The notes beneath the pieces were generated by a model. It saw nothing but the letters and a program-made list of their open reading frames with translations. It was not told the origin of the DNA and searched no databases. Positions 1 through 6,322 of a stretch of DNA of 12,546 bases are shown here, piece after piece (position 1 is the first letter of the stretch; the number at the start of each line of letters is the position of its first letter). This stretch comes from Comamonadaceae bacterium (GTDB taxonomy: Bacteria; Pseudomonadota; Gammaproteobacteria; Burkholderiales; Burkholderiaceae): NCBI GenBank assembly GCA_947484245.1, contig CANKOT010000067.1, positions 1 to 12,546 of the forward strand. The letters run 5' to 3'. Both the position numbers and the translations under genes were made by a program.

Positions 1-103
1 CGAAAAGGATGAGGTTTTGTTAGACATCCAGCCTCTGCCCAAGAAAGAGGGGCGGAATTCAAAATCTGAACCCCATGAGCCTGAAGAGGCAACTGCCAAC
101 TGA
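1..103 (+). CDS. C-terminal end of an unidentified protein (partial)
   Basis: Reading frame 2 is open from the left edge to a TGA at 101-103 and gives the last 33 residues of a protein whose start lies outside the window. The visible tail is hydrophilic and charged, with a short hydrophobic stretch (VLLDIQPLP) followed by a Lys/Glu/Pro-rich end, as expected for a disordered C-terminus. The stop codon runs directly into the A-tract of the terminator at 103-130, which supports a real gene end here. No domain can be recognised, so no function is given. Confidence 0.6.
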   Translation, partial: EKDEVLLDIQPLPKKEGRNSKSEPHEPEEATAN

Positions 104-130
104 AAAAAGCCGGATTCGTCCGGCTTTTTT
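103..130 (+). terminator. Rho-independent terminator, bidirectional
   Basis: A perfect 6-bp stem GCCGGA (109-114) / TCCGGC (119-124) is closed by a TTCG tetraloop (115-118). It is flanked by six A (103-108) and six T (125-130), which can extend the pairing to 12 bp. The T-tract ends plus-strand transcription of the upstream gene, and the A-tract would serve the same role for minus-strand transcripts. The first A is also the last base of the upstream stop codon. It separates the partial gene from the yebC operon. Confidence 0.93.
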
Positions 131-228
131 GTTGATCAAGCTGAAGGCAGGGTATGTGATTCAAATCCGTCCCCAGATGAAAAGTAAAATCTTACCTGGA
201 CGATTTAAAGAACAACAAGGAATTTGAA
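131..228 (+). promoter_or_regulatory. Probable promoter and leader region of the yebC operon
   Basis: This non-coding 98 nt between the terminator and yebC must carry the promoter of the following operon if the terminator works. The best -10 candidate is TAAAAT at 185-190 (5 of 6 to TATAAT), but the -35 position about 17 nt upstream (around 161-167) matches poorly. A second weak pair is TTGATC at 132-137 with TGTGAT at 155-160. The ribosome-binding site AAGGAA at 217-222 lies 6 nt before the yebC ATG. No riboswitch-like structure was recognised. Confidence 0.35.
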
Positions 229-954
229 ATGGCTGGCCACAGTAAATGGGCAAATATTCAACACCGCAAGGGCAGGCAGGACGAAAAACGCCAGCGCATA
301 TGGACCCGTGTCGTCCGAGAGATCATGGTGGCTGCCAGAACCGGCGGCGGTGATCCTAATACCAACCCCCGTTTGCGCCTGGCCATTGAGAAGGCCAAGG
401 CGGCCAACATGCCGGCCGATACGGTCAAGCGCAACATCGACAAGGCCACTGGTAATTTGGAAGGTGTAACCTACGAAGAAATTCGCTACGAAGGCTACGG
501 CATTGGCGGCGCGGCCATCATTGTGGATACGATGACCGACAACCGCGTGCGCACTGTGGCTGAAGTACGCCATGCTTTTAGCAAAAACGGCGGCAACATG
601 GGCACTGAGGGCTCTGTTGCCTTTCAGTTCAAGCATTGCGGTCAATTGATTTTTGCACCCGGTACTTCTGAAGACAAAGTGATGGAAGTCGCTTTGGAAG
701 CAGGCGCAGAAGATGTCATCACGGATGATGAGGGTGCCATTGAGGTGTTGACTTCGGCTGCAGATTTTGAAACGGTCAAAAATGCGCTTGAAGCGGCAGG
801 CTTCACGGCTGAGATGGCCGAAGTCACCATGCGCGCTGAGAACAGCATTGATTTGGTAGGCGACGATGCTGCCAAAATGCAAAAACTCTTGGATATCTTG
901 GAAGATTTGGACGATGTGCAAAACGTTTTCCACAACGCAACCATTTCTGAATAA
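229..954 (+). CDS. yebC: YebC/PmpR-family (TACO1-like) translation or regulatory protein
   Basis: The 241-residue product has the family's usual length and the conserved N-terminus [20 protein letters not shown], followed by the basic helix region (residues 20-75) and the conserved segment around 83-130 containing YEGYGIGG and [14 protein letters not shown]. The family was first described as DNA-binding transcription regulators (PmpR in Pseudomonas). The mitochondrial homologue TACO1 is a translational activator, and bacterial members have more recently been linked to ribosome function, so the exact role here is open. The protein is cytoplasmic. The ATG has a good Shine-Dalgarno (AAGGAA, 217-222). 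It is the first gene after a strong terminator, and purD follows after 10 nt, so it probably leads a housekeeping operon. Confidence 0.95.
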   Translation: MAGHSKWANIQHRKGRQDEKRQRIWTRVVREIMVAARTGGGDPNTNPRLRLAIEKAKAANMPADTVKRNIDKATGNLEGVTYEEIRYEGYGIGGAAIIVDTMTDNRVRTVAEVRHAFSKNGGNMGTEGSVAFQFKHCGQLIFAPGTSEDKVMEVALEAGAEDVITDDEGAIEVLTSAADFETVKNALEAAGFTAEMAEVTMRAENSIDLVGDDAAKMQKLLDILEDLDDVQNVFHNATISE

Positions 955-964
955 GGCTTGATCA

Positions 965-2260
965 ATGAAAGTATTGGTAGTTGGTGGTGGCGGACGCGAG
1001 CATGCTTTGGCTTGGAAGTTGTCGCAATCAGAACGCATTCAGAAAGTTTTTGTAGCACCAGGCAATGGCGGCACAGCGCGCGATCCCAATTTGGTCGATG
1101 TGCCTATCACCCAAGTGATTGCGCTGCGTGAATGGGCACAGCAAGAGAAAATTGATCTCACCGTCGTGGGGCCCGAGGCGCCATTGGCCGCTGGTGTGGT
1201 AGATGCGTTTCGAGCACACGGCATGCGAATCTTTGGGCCCACCCAAGCTGCCGCTCAATTAGAAAGTTCTAAGGCTTTTTCCAAAGCATTCATGCAGCGC
1301 CATGGCATTCCAACCGCCACCTATGAAACTTTCACCGACCCTGTTTTGGCGCACGCCTACATCGACAAAATGGGTGCACCCATCGTGGTCAAAGCAGACG
1401 GTTTGGCTGCGGGCAAAGGGGTGGTGGTGGCCATGAGCGCTGAAGAAGCACATGAGGCCATCGACTTTATGTTGTTAGACAACAATTTAGGCGTGGTTCA
1501 CAACGCTGGCTCGGATGGTGCTGCATTGCCGAGGGTGGTCATTGAAGAGTTTTTGCAAGGCGAAGAGGCTAGCTTTATTGTGCTTTGCGATGGCAAAAAT
1601 GTCGTGCCTTTGGCAACCAGCCAAGACCACAAACGACTGCTAGACAAAGACGAAGGCCCAAACACGGGCGGCATGGGAGCTTACTCGCCAGCTCCGGTGG
1701 TGACCGCGCAAGTGCACGCCAGGGCCATGCGAGAAGTGATCATGCCCACCATCAAGGGCATGGAAAAAGACGGCATTCCCTATACCGGCTTTCTGTATGC
1801 TGGCTTGATGATTGACGACAAGGGTCAACCTAAAACATTGGAGTTCAACTGCCGCATGGGGGATCCTGAGACACAGCCCATCATGATGCGCTTGAAAACC
1901 GATTTGCTTGAAGTGATGCTGGCTGCAACCAGTGAAAAGTTGGACACTGTTGAGTTGGAATGGGATCGACGTACGGCGCTGGGTGTTGTCATGGCTGCTG
2001 CGGGCTATCCTGTGAGCCCGCGCAAAGGGGATGTCATTTCGGGCTTGCCCAAAGATGAACTTGACGCCATGGTTTTTCATGCAGGCACCGAGGCAAAGGA
2101 CGGCCAAACATTGACATCGGGTGGGCGTGTGCTTTGCGTCACCGTGCTGGCAGATTCAGTGAAGCAAGCACAGCAAAAAGCCTATGAAGTGGCCCAAGGC
2201 ATTCATTTTGACGGGCAACAATATCGAAGTGATATTGGTTTTAGAGCGATCAAATCGTGA
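965..2260 (+). CDS. purD: Phosphoribosylamine-glycine ligase (GAR synthetase)
   Basis: PurD catalyses the ATP-dependent joining of glycine to 5-phosphoribosylamine, the second step of de novo purine synthesis in the cytoplasm. The 431-residue length is typical. Visible marks are the N-terminal GGGGREHALAWKL (residues 7-19), the ATP-grasp strand VVKADGLAAGKGVVVA (141-156), HKRLLDKDEGPNTGGMGAYSP (about 222-242) and the GARS signature RMGDPETQ (297-304) with the metal-binding EFNCR just before it. The ATG at 965 has AAGG at 953-956 overlapping the yebC stop, with 8 nt spacing. The TGA stop overlaps the GTG start of the next gene, which suggests translational coupling. No anomalies were seen. Confidence 0.97.
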   Translation: MKVLVVGGGGREHALAWKLSQSERIQKVFVAPGNGGTARDPNLVDVPITQVIALREWAQQEKIDLTVVGPEAPLAAGVVDAFRAHGMRIFGPTQAAAQLESSKAFSKAFMQRHGIPTATYETFTDPVLAHAYIDKMGAPIVVKADGLAAGKGVVVAMSAEEAHEAIDFMLLDNNLGVVHNAGSDGAALPRVVIEEFLQGEEASFIVLCDGKNVVPLATSQDHKRLLDKDEGPNTGGMGAYSPAPVVTAQVHARAMREVIMPTIKGMEKDGIPYTGFLYAGLMIDDKGQPKTLEFNCRMGDPETQPIMMRLKTDLLEVMLAATSEKLDTVELEWDRRTALGVVMAAAGYPVSPRKGDVISGLPKDELDAMVFHAGTEAKDGQTLTSGGRVLCVTVLADSVKQAQQKAYEVAQGIHFDGQQYRSDIGFRAIKS

Positions 2261-2952
2261 ACTCATTGATAGACCCCAAAGCAGACCCAAAATTGCCTGA
2301 GCCTGCGCTAATTCCTGGCCCTTTTCCTGTTCAATTCAAAGGACAGACTTGGGCCGCTTGGATCCTCAAACTCATTAGATGGCGCGTTGATTTTCAGGGT
2401 CTTCCTACGCTGCAAGGTGTGGCCATTGTTTACCCCCATACCAGCAATTGGGATTTCATGACGGCCATGTTGTGCAAGTGGACCATGGGACTGCCTTTGC
2501 ACTTCTGGGGCAAAGACTCTTTGTTCAAAGTCCCGCTCTTCGGCCATTGGGTGAAGTGGATTGGCGGTGTTCCTATTGATCGTTCTTCCTCGCGTGGTGT
2601 GGTGGGCGAGATGCTAGAAGTTTTTGCAGAGCATCAACGCGCCAACAAATTCATGTGGCTCGGCTTGTCCCCAGAAGGCACTCGAAAGCGCACCGATGGC
2701 TGGAAGAGTGGCTTTTACCAACTCGCACTCAAATCCAACCTACCCTTGGGTGTGGTTAGACTGGATTACAAATTAAAAGAACTCAAATTTGTGGGCTTTA
2801 TTAAACTAACGGGAGATGTCGAAACCGATTACGCCTACCTTCGAAAAATGTACGAAGGCGTGGAGGGTTTCCGCATCGACAATGCAGCGCCGATTAGACC
2901 TTTGCCCGCCAAACAGTCGGGCCCAAAATCGACCCCTTCACCGATTCAATGA
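2257..2952 (+). CDS. PlsC-like lysophospholipid acyltransferase
   Basis: This 231-residue protein has the PlsC/LPLAT acyltransferase motifs in order: the catalytic HX4D as H61-TSNW-D66, the glycerophosphate-binding block GGVPIDRS (103-110), and PEGTRKR (139-145) followed by WKSGFYQLAL. The family moves an acyl chain onto a lysophospholipid or glycerol-phosphate at the inner membrane. Which acceptor is used here cannot be told from sequence. It is somewhat short and has no clear transmembrane helix, so it is probably a peripheral membrane protein. It starts at GTG 2257, inside the purD stop (GTGA), with only a weak purine-rich stretch upstream, so translation probably depends on coupling to purD. 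The C-terminal 15 residues are Pro/Ser-rich and probably disordered. Confidence 0.88.
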   Translation: MNSLIDPKADPKLPEPALIPGPFPVQFKGQTWAAWILKLIRWRVDFQGLPTLQGVAIVYPHTSNWDFMTAMLCKWTMGLPLHFWGKDSLFKVPLFGHWVKWIGGVPIDRSSSRGVVGEMLEVFAEHQRANKFMWLGLSPEGTRKRTDGWKSGFYQLALKSNLPLGVVRLDYKLKELKFVGFIKLTGDVETDYAYLRKMYEGVEGFRIDNAAPIRPLPAKQSGPKSTPSPIQ

Positions 2953-2985
2953 CAGGCAACACGGATACCGACAGAAAGACCCAGC

Positions 2986-3903
2986 ATGCAAGTTAGTCAA
3001 GCACAAACTGTTCGAGATTTTTTAATCCAGCTTCAATCGCGAATCACGCAAGCATTGCACGACTTGGACGGCACGGCTTTTGTGGTAGATGCCTGGCGCA
3101 AGCCTGAAGGTGAGATGTTGCAGGGCGACGGCATTACCCAAATCTTGGAAGGTGGGCCTGTGTTTGAAAGGGCGGGATGTGGTTTCTCACATGTGACTGG
3201 CCCCAAGTTGCCACCTTCAGCCACTCAACACCGCCCCGAATTGTCGGGCGCACCTTTTGAAGCGATGGGCTTGTCCTTGGTCTTTCACCCACGCAATCCC
3301 TACGCTCCCACAGTTCACATGAATGTGCGAATGATTGTGGCCAAGCCAGAAGGTCAAGCGCCAGTGGCTTGGTTTGGCGGGGGCATGGACTTGACGCCTT
3401 ACTATGGCTTTGAAGAAGATGCCGTTCATTTTCACCAAGTTTGCAAAGAGACGGTTGCGCCCTACGGCGCAGAACTGCATCCTAAATTTAAAAAATGGTG
3501 CGATGACTATTTCTTCTTAAAACACCGCAATGAAGCGCGCGGTGTCGGTGGCATTTTTTACGATGACTTTTCAGAACTGGGATTTGAAAAAGGTTTTGCC
3601 ATGATGCAAGACGTGGGCAATGGTTTGCTCAAAGCCTATTTGCCTTTGGTCATGCGCCGCAAAGACACCCCCTACGGTGAGCGTGAAAGAGATTTTCAGT
3701 TGTACCGTCGAGGCCGCTATGTGGAGTTCAACTTGGTCTGGGACAGAGGCACGCATTTTGGTTTGCAGTCGGGTGGCCGCACCGAATCGATTTTGTTGTC
3801 CATGCCCTCCTTGGTGAGTTGGTCCTACAACCGTGTGGATGCCCCCGATTCTGCGGAAGCGCAGTTGGCCAGTCGCTTTTTAATGCCCAGGGATTGGGTC
3901 TGA
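2986..3903 (+). CDS. hemF: Oxygen-dependent coproporphyrinogen III oxidase
   Basis: HemF converts coproporphyrinogen III to protoporphyrinogen IX by two oxidative decarboxylations using O2, in the late aerobic haem pathway. The 305-residue length matches the family. Diagnostic segments are [10 protein letters not shown] (61-70), VHMNVRM (110-116), [11 protein letters not shown] (130-140), [15 protein letters not shown] (180-194) and [21 protein letters not shown] (245-265). The ATG at 2986 follows the acyltransferase stop by 33 nt and has only a modest purine-rich site (AGAAAG) before it. The stop shares one base with the nadD start (TGATG). Its presence shows aerobic haem synthesis. The anaerobic enzyme HemN, if present, is elsewhere. 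Confidence 0.97.
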   Translation: MQVSQAQTVRDFLIQLQSRITQALHDLDGTAFVVDAWRKPEGEMLQGDGITQILEGGPVFERAGCGFSHVTGPKLPPSATQHRPELSGAPFEAMGLSLVFHPRNPYAPTVHMNVRMIVAKPEGQAPVAWFGGGMDLTPYYGFEEDAVHFHQVCKETVAPYGAELHPKFKKWCDDYFFLKHRNEARGVGGIFYDDFSELGFEKGFAMMQDVGNGLLKAYLPLVMRRKDTPYGERERDFQLYRRGRYVEFNLVWDRGTHFGLQSGGRTESILLSMPSLVSWSYNRVDAPDSAEAQLASRFLMPRDWV

Positions 3904-4496
3904 TGCCACAGCGCATTGGAATCTTGGGCGGAGCGTTTGATCCGCCTCACAATGCCCATGTGGCCATGGCTGAAGCAGCCATTGCACAGTTTCATTTGGA
4001 CGCTTTGCGCGTCATTCCAACGGGGGACGCATGGCACAAACTCAGAGACTTAAGCAGCGGTGTTCACAGGGTCGAAATGGCACGCCTGGCTTTTGGTCAT
4101 TTGAGCAAAGTCAGCATCGATGAGATTGAATTGCTTCGTCAGGGCCCCAGTTACACCATTGACACCCTCAGAGCGCTGAAGGATCAAACGCCTGATGCGC
4201 AATTCTTCCTATTGATTGGGGAAGACCAGGGCAAAGCCCTCGCAACCTGGCGCGAAATCGACGAAATTGCTCAGAGAGCTATAATTTGCGTCGCTGAACG
4301 CGAGATGCTTGGAATGCAAGAGCCTTTCGTTTCCAGCCACGTTATTCCCACTCAAGTCCTGAAACTGCCTCATTTGCCTCACAGTGCAACGCAAGTTCGA
4401 GCTCGGGTGGCCCAAGGACAAGCCATTGACGCACTGGTCCCTCAGCCCGTTGCGCTGTATATTCAACGACATCACCTTTACCTGCCTGACCGATGA
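3903..4496 (+). CDS. nadD: Nicotinate-nucleotide adenylyltransferase
   Basis: NadD adenylates nicotinate mononucleotide to deamido-NAD, a shared step of de novo and salvage NAD synthesis. From the ATG at 3903 the protein has 197 residues, close to the usual length. It opens with the nucleotidyltransferase motif GGAFDPPHNAH (9-19), in which the usual HxGH reads HNAH. YTIDTLR (84-90), LIGEDQ (104-109) and the C-terminal ATP motif SATQVR (161-166, equivalent to SSTxxR) follow. The frame is open 28 codons further upstream, but those residues lie inside hemF and resemble no NadD N-terminus, and the TGATG junction with hemF marks the true start. The stop overlaps the rsfS start as ATGA. Confidence 0.95.
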   Translation: MPQRIGILGGAFDPPHNAHVAMAEAAIAQFHLDALRVIPTGDAWHKLRDLSSGVHRVEMARLAFGHLSKVSIDEIELLRQGPSYTIDTLRALKDQTPDAQFFLLIGEDQGKALATWREIDEIAQRAIICVAEREMLGMQEPFVSSHVIPTQVLKLPHLPHSATQVRARVAQGQAIDALVPQPVALYIQRHHLYLPDR

Positions 4497-5176
4497 CCGA
4501 AACTTCTGCCAAAAAAGACACCCAAAAACTCCAACGTGCCATTGTGGATGCGCTGGAGGATGTGAAAGCACAAGAAATCGTGGTGTTCGATACGGAAGAG
4601 ATGTCAGCTCTATTTGAACGAGTCATCATTGCCTCAGGCACTTCCAACCGCCAAACCAAAGCCTTGGCCGCCAGTGTGCGCGATAAGGTGCGTGAGGCGG
4701 GTTATCCAAAACCCCGCATTGAGGGTGAAGAAAATGGTGAGTGGATCATTGTCGATTGCGGCAGTGCAGTGGCGCACATCATGCAACCCACCATTCGTTC
4801 TTACTACAACCTCGAAGAAATTTGGGGTGACAAACCTGTGCGTCTGAAGCTGGGTGCCCCCAAGCCTGCCGAGCCCGTTCGCAAGTCAGTGGCAAAAAAG
4901 AAAGCCAACGTCAGTGCCGGCCGCACACCAACACGCCGCGATTCAGTGCCCGTGGGCCCGATGGGCTCGGAGGCTTTAAAACCTACGCGAAAAGCACCCG
5001 CAAAATCTGCCGGCAAGCCTGCTGCCAAAGTAGCCAGCAAAACAGCCGGCAAGGCGGCTCACAAACCTGCCAAACCAGCTGGAAAATCTGTGGCCAAGCA
5101 TGCTCTGAAGTCGACAGGCAAGCCAGCTGCCAAATCTAGCGCCAAATCTAGCCCCAAGGCCAAACCCAAGGCCTGA
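4493..5176 (+). CDS. rsfS: Ribosomal silencing factor RsfS with long lysine-rich tail
   Basis: RsfS (RsfA/Iojap) binds ribosomal protein L14 (uL14) on the 50S subunit and blocks joining of the 30S subunit when nutrients are short. Residues 11 to about 122 form the complete conserved domain, including [29 protein letters not shown] and [16 protein letters not shown]. The family is usually about 105-140 residues, but this protein has 227. The extra C-terminus (123-227) is low-complexity Lys/Ala/Pro/Ser, with no Asp or Glu after residue 160 and 18 Lys among the last 67 residues. It contains four near-copies of KxxGKxxxK. It resembles histone H1-like bacterial tails and may bind RNA or DNA, which is inference. 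The start overlaps the nadD stop by 4 nt, and rlmH begins 5 nt after the stop. Confidence 0.93.
   Translation: MTETSAKKDTQKLQRAIVDALEDVKAQEIVVFDTEEMSALFERVIIASGTSNRQTKALAASVRDKVREAGYPKPRIEGEENGEWIIVDCGSAVAHIMQPTIRSYYNLEEIWGDKPVRLKLGAPKPAEPVRKSVAKKKANVSAGRTPTRRDSVPVGPMGSEALKPTRKAPAKSAGKPAAKVASKTAGKAAHKPAKPAGKSVAKHALKSTGKPAAKSSAKSSPKAKPKA
5003..5134 (+). repeat. Fourfold KxxGKxxxK coding repeat in the rsfS tail
   Basis: Codons 171-214 of rsfS encode KSAGKPAAK (171-179), KTAGKAAHK (183-191), KPAGKSVAK (194-202) and KSTGKPAAK (206-214). The unit starts are spaced 12, 11 and 12 residues apart. The pattern is clear at protein level and imperfect at DNA level, so the units have diverged since duplication or are kept by selection on composition. 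Confidence 0.75.
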
Positions 5177-5181
5177 ATTCC

Positions 5182-5649
5182 ATGAAGCTGCTAATTGTGG
5201 CAGTGGGGCAACGTGTCCCCGATTGGGCGCAAACGGCCTGGGACGATTATGCAAAGCGCTTCCCACCTGAACTCAAAGTAGAGCTCAAGACCGTCAAGAC
5301 CGAGCCCCGTGGCTCCAAAACATACGAAACTTTGGTGGCTGCAGAGCGCCAACGCATCGAGGCTGTCATACCGCGCGGCACGCGCGTAGTGGTACTTGAT
5401 GAACGCGGCACCTCATTGCGCACCAGCGCACTGGCTCAGCGGTTAAAAGATTGGCAACTGGGCGGTGATGATGTGGCGCTCATCATTGGCGGGCCAGATG
5501 GCTTAGAGCCCGCCTTTCGCGATGCCGCACATGAGCGCATTCGTTTGTCTGATCTCACGTTGCCCCATGCCATGGCACGTGTGCTGCTTATAGAGCAGTT
5601 GTACCGTGCTTGGTCCATCAACGCCAACCACCCTTATCACCGAGAGTAA
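5182..5649 (+). CDS. rlmH: 23S rRNA (pseudouridine1915-N3)-methyltransferase
   Basis: RlmH is a SPOUT-fold methyltransferase that uses S-adenosylmethionine to methylate pseudouridine 1915 in helix 69 of 23S rRNA on assembled 70S ribosomes. The 155 residues equal the typical length. The SAM-binding knot shows VVVLDERG (69-76), IIGGPDG (101-107) and the C-terminal [20 protein letters not shown] (125-144) with NHPYHRE at the end. The N-terminus MKLLIVAVG is standard. AAGG at 5168-5171 serves as ribosome-binding site, 10 nt before the ATG. Its place directly after rsfS is a conserved bacterial pairing of two ribosome-acting proteins. Confidence 0.97.
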   Translation: MKLLIVAVGQRVPDWAQTAWDDYAKRFPPELKVELKTVKTEPRGSKTYETLVAAERQRIEAVIPRGTRVVVLDERGTSLRTSALAQRLKDWQLGGDDVALIIGGPDGLEPAFRDAAHERIRLSDLTLPHAMARVLLIEQLYRAWSINANHPYHRE

Positions 5650-5656
5650 AGCGCCC

Positions 5657-6247
5657 ATGAAAGACTTTGTTTATTTGGCATCGCAAAGCCCTCGTCGCAG
5701 ACAATTGCTCGAACAGATTGGCGTTCGCTACGAGTTGCTGTTGGCTGCGTCAGATGAGGACGCTGAATCGTTAGAACGTGTCATGCCGAGTGAAGCACCT
5801 CTGGCCTATGTGAAGCGAGTGACCCAATTGAAATTGGAAGCTGCAGTGCTGCGCCTGCAATTGCGTCAGCTTCCGCCTGCGCCTGTGTTGTGCGCCGATA
5901 CCACAGTGGCTTTGGGCCGCGATATTTTGGGCAAACCCGAAAATGAGCAAGATGCGGTGCGCATTCTTAAAACTTTGTCCGGTCAAACACATCGAGTTTT
6001 AACGGCCGTAGCAGTGGCTTCAGGCCGACGCAGACTTTTGAGTGTGTCCATCTCTAAAGTAAGTTTTGCGCCTATGAAGCTCTCTGAAATCAAAGCCTAT
6101 GTGGCAACAGGTGAGCCGTTTGGTAAAGCGGGCGCATATGGCATTCAAGGCTTGGCGGCTGCCCATATCTCAGCCATTCAGGGTTCTTACACCGGTATCA
6201 TGGGCTTGCCGATTTTTGAAACTGCACAATTGTTGAAACAACTTTAA
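5657..6247 (+). CDS. maf: Maf-family nucleotide pyrophosphatase (YhdE-like)
   Basis: Maf proteins hydrolyse non-canonical or pyrimidine nucleoside triphosphates to monophosphates. From the ATG at 5657 the product has 196 residues, as expected. It carries the N-terminal substrate loop LASQSPRRRQLL (7-18), the catalytic-site aspartate in CADTTVA (79-85), GKPENEQDA (92-100) and EPFGKAGAYGIQG (153-165). The last motif points to the dTTP/UTP pyrophosphatase (YhdE) subgroup. The frame extends 17 codons upstream into rlmH, but those residues do not match the family and MKDFVYLASQSPRR is the standard beginning. The gap to rlmH is 7 nt. It is the last gene of the tightly packed block; a 75 nt spacer follows. 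Confidence 0.94.
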   Translation: MKDFVYLASQSPRRRQLLEQIGVRYELLLAASDEDAESLERVMPSEAPLAYVKRVTQLKLEAAVLRLQLRQLPPAPVLCADTTVALGRDILGKPENEQDAVRILKTLSGQTHRVLTAVAVASGRRRLLSVSISKVSFAPMKLSEIKAYVATGEPFGKAGAYGIQGLAAAHISAIQGSYTGIMGLPIFETAQLLKQL

Positions 6248-6262
6248 CGCTCACACGCATGT

Positions 6263-6291
6263 CTAGGTTTGGGGTTAAAACACCTAGCCCC
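6263..6291 (+). other. Inverted repeat between maf and trhO-GST; possible weak terminator or leader structure
   Basis: CTAGGT (6263-6268) pairs perfectly with ACCTAG (6282-6287) around a 13-nt loop. GGGG (6271-6274) in that loop can instead pair with CCCC (6288-6291), which gives either competing hairpins or a pseudoknot-like fold. Only three T follow at 6292-6294, so termination would be weak at best. The rest of the 75 nt spacer has no convincing promoter. Whether the next gene has its own promoter is not visible. Confidence 0.3.
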
Positions 6292-6322
6292 TTTCTCTCC
6301 TGACTCAAGGCAAAATACAGAC

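Noticed and set aside
205..1038. Long minus-strand open frame (277 codons) across yebC
   Set aside because: It lies wholly antisense to yebC and the start of purD, has no recognisable domain, and the plus strand encodes strongly conserved proteins.
3819..3902. Upstream extension of nadD
   Set aside because: The 28 extra residues lie in hemF and do not match NadD; the TGATG junction and the [10 protein letters not shown] start fit the family.
3945..3959. HNAH instead of HxGH in the NadD nucleotidyltransferase motif
   Set aside because: Both histidines are kept and the small-residue change is common among NadD proteins of related bacteria, so it is not a sign of lost activity.
4973..5173. Lysine-rich rsfS tail as a separate gene or a frameshift artefact
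   Set aside because: The frame is continuous with the RsfS domain, codon use stays normal, and the stop lies 5 nt before rlmH as expected for a real gene end.
5606..5656. Upstream extension of maf
   Set aside because: The 17 extra residues lie inside rlmH and precede the standard Maf N-terminus starting at 5657.
6269..6322. TTG-initiated extension of trhO-GST
   Set aside because: It would run through the inverted repeat, lacks a ribosome-binding site and adds residues not seen in TrhO.
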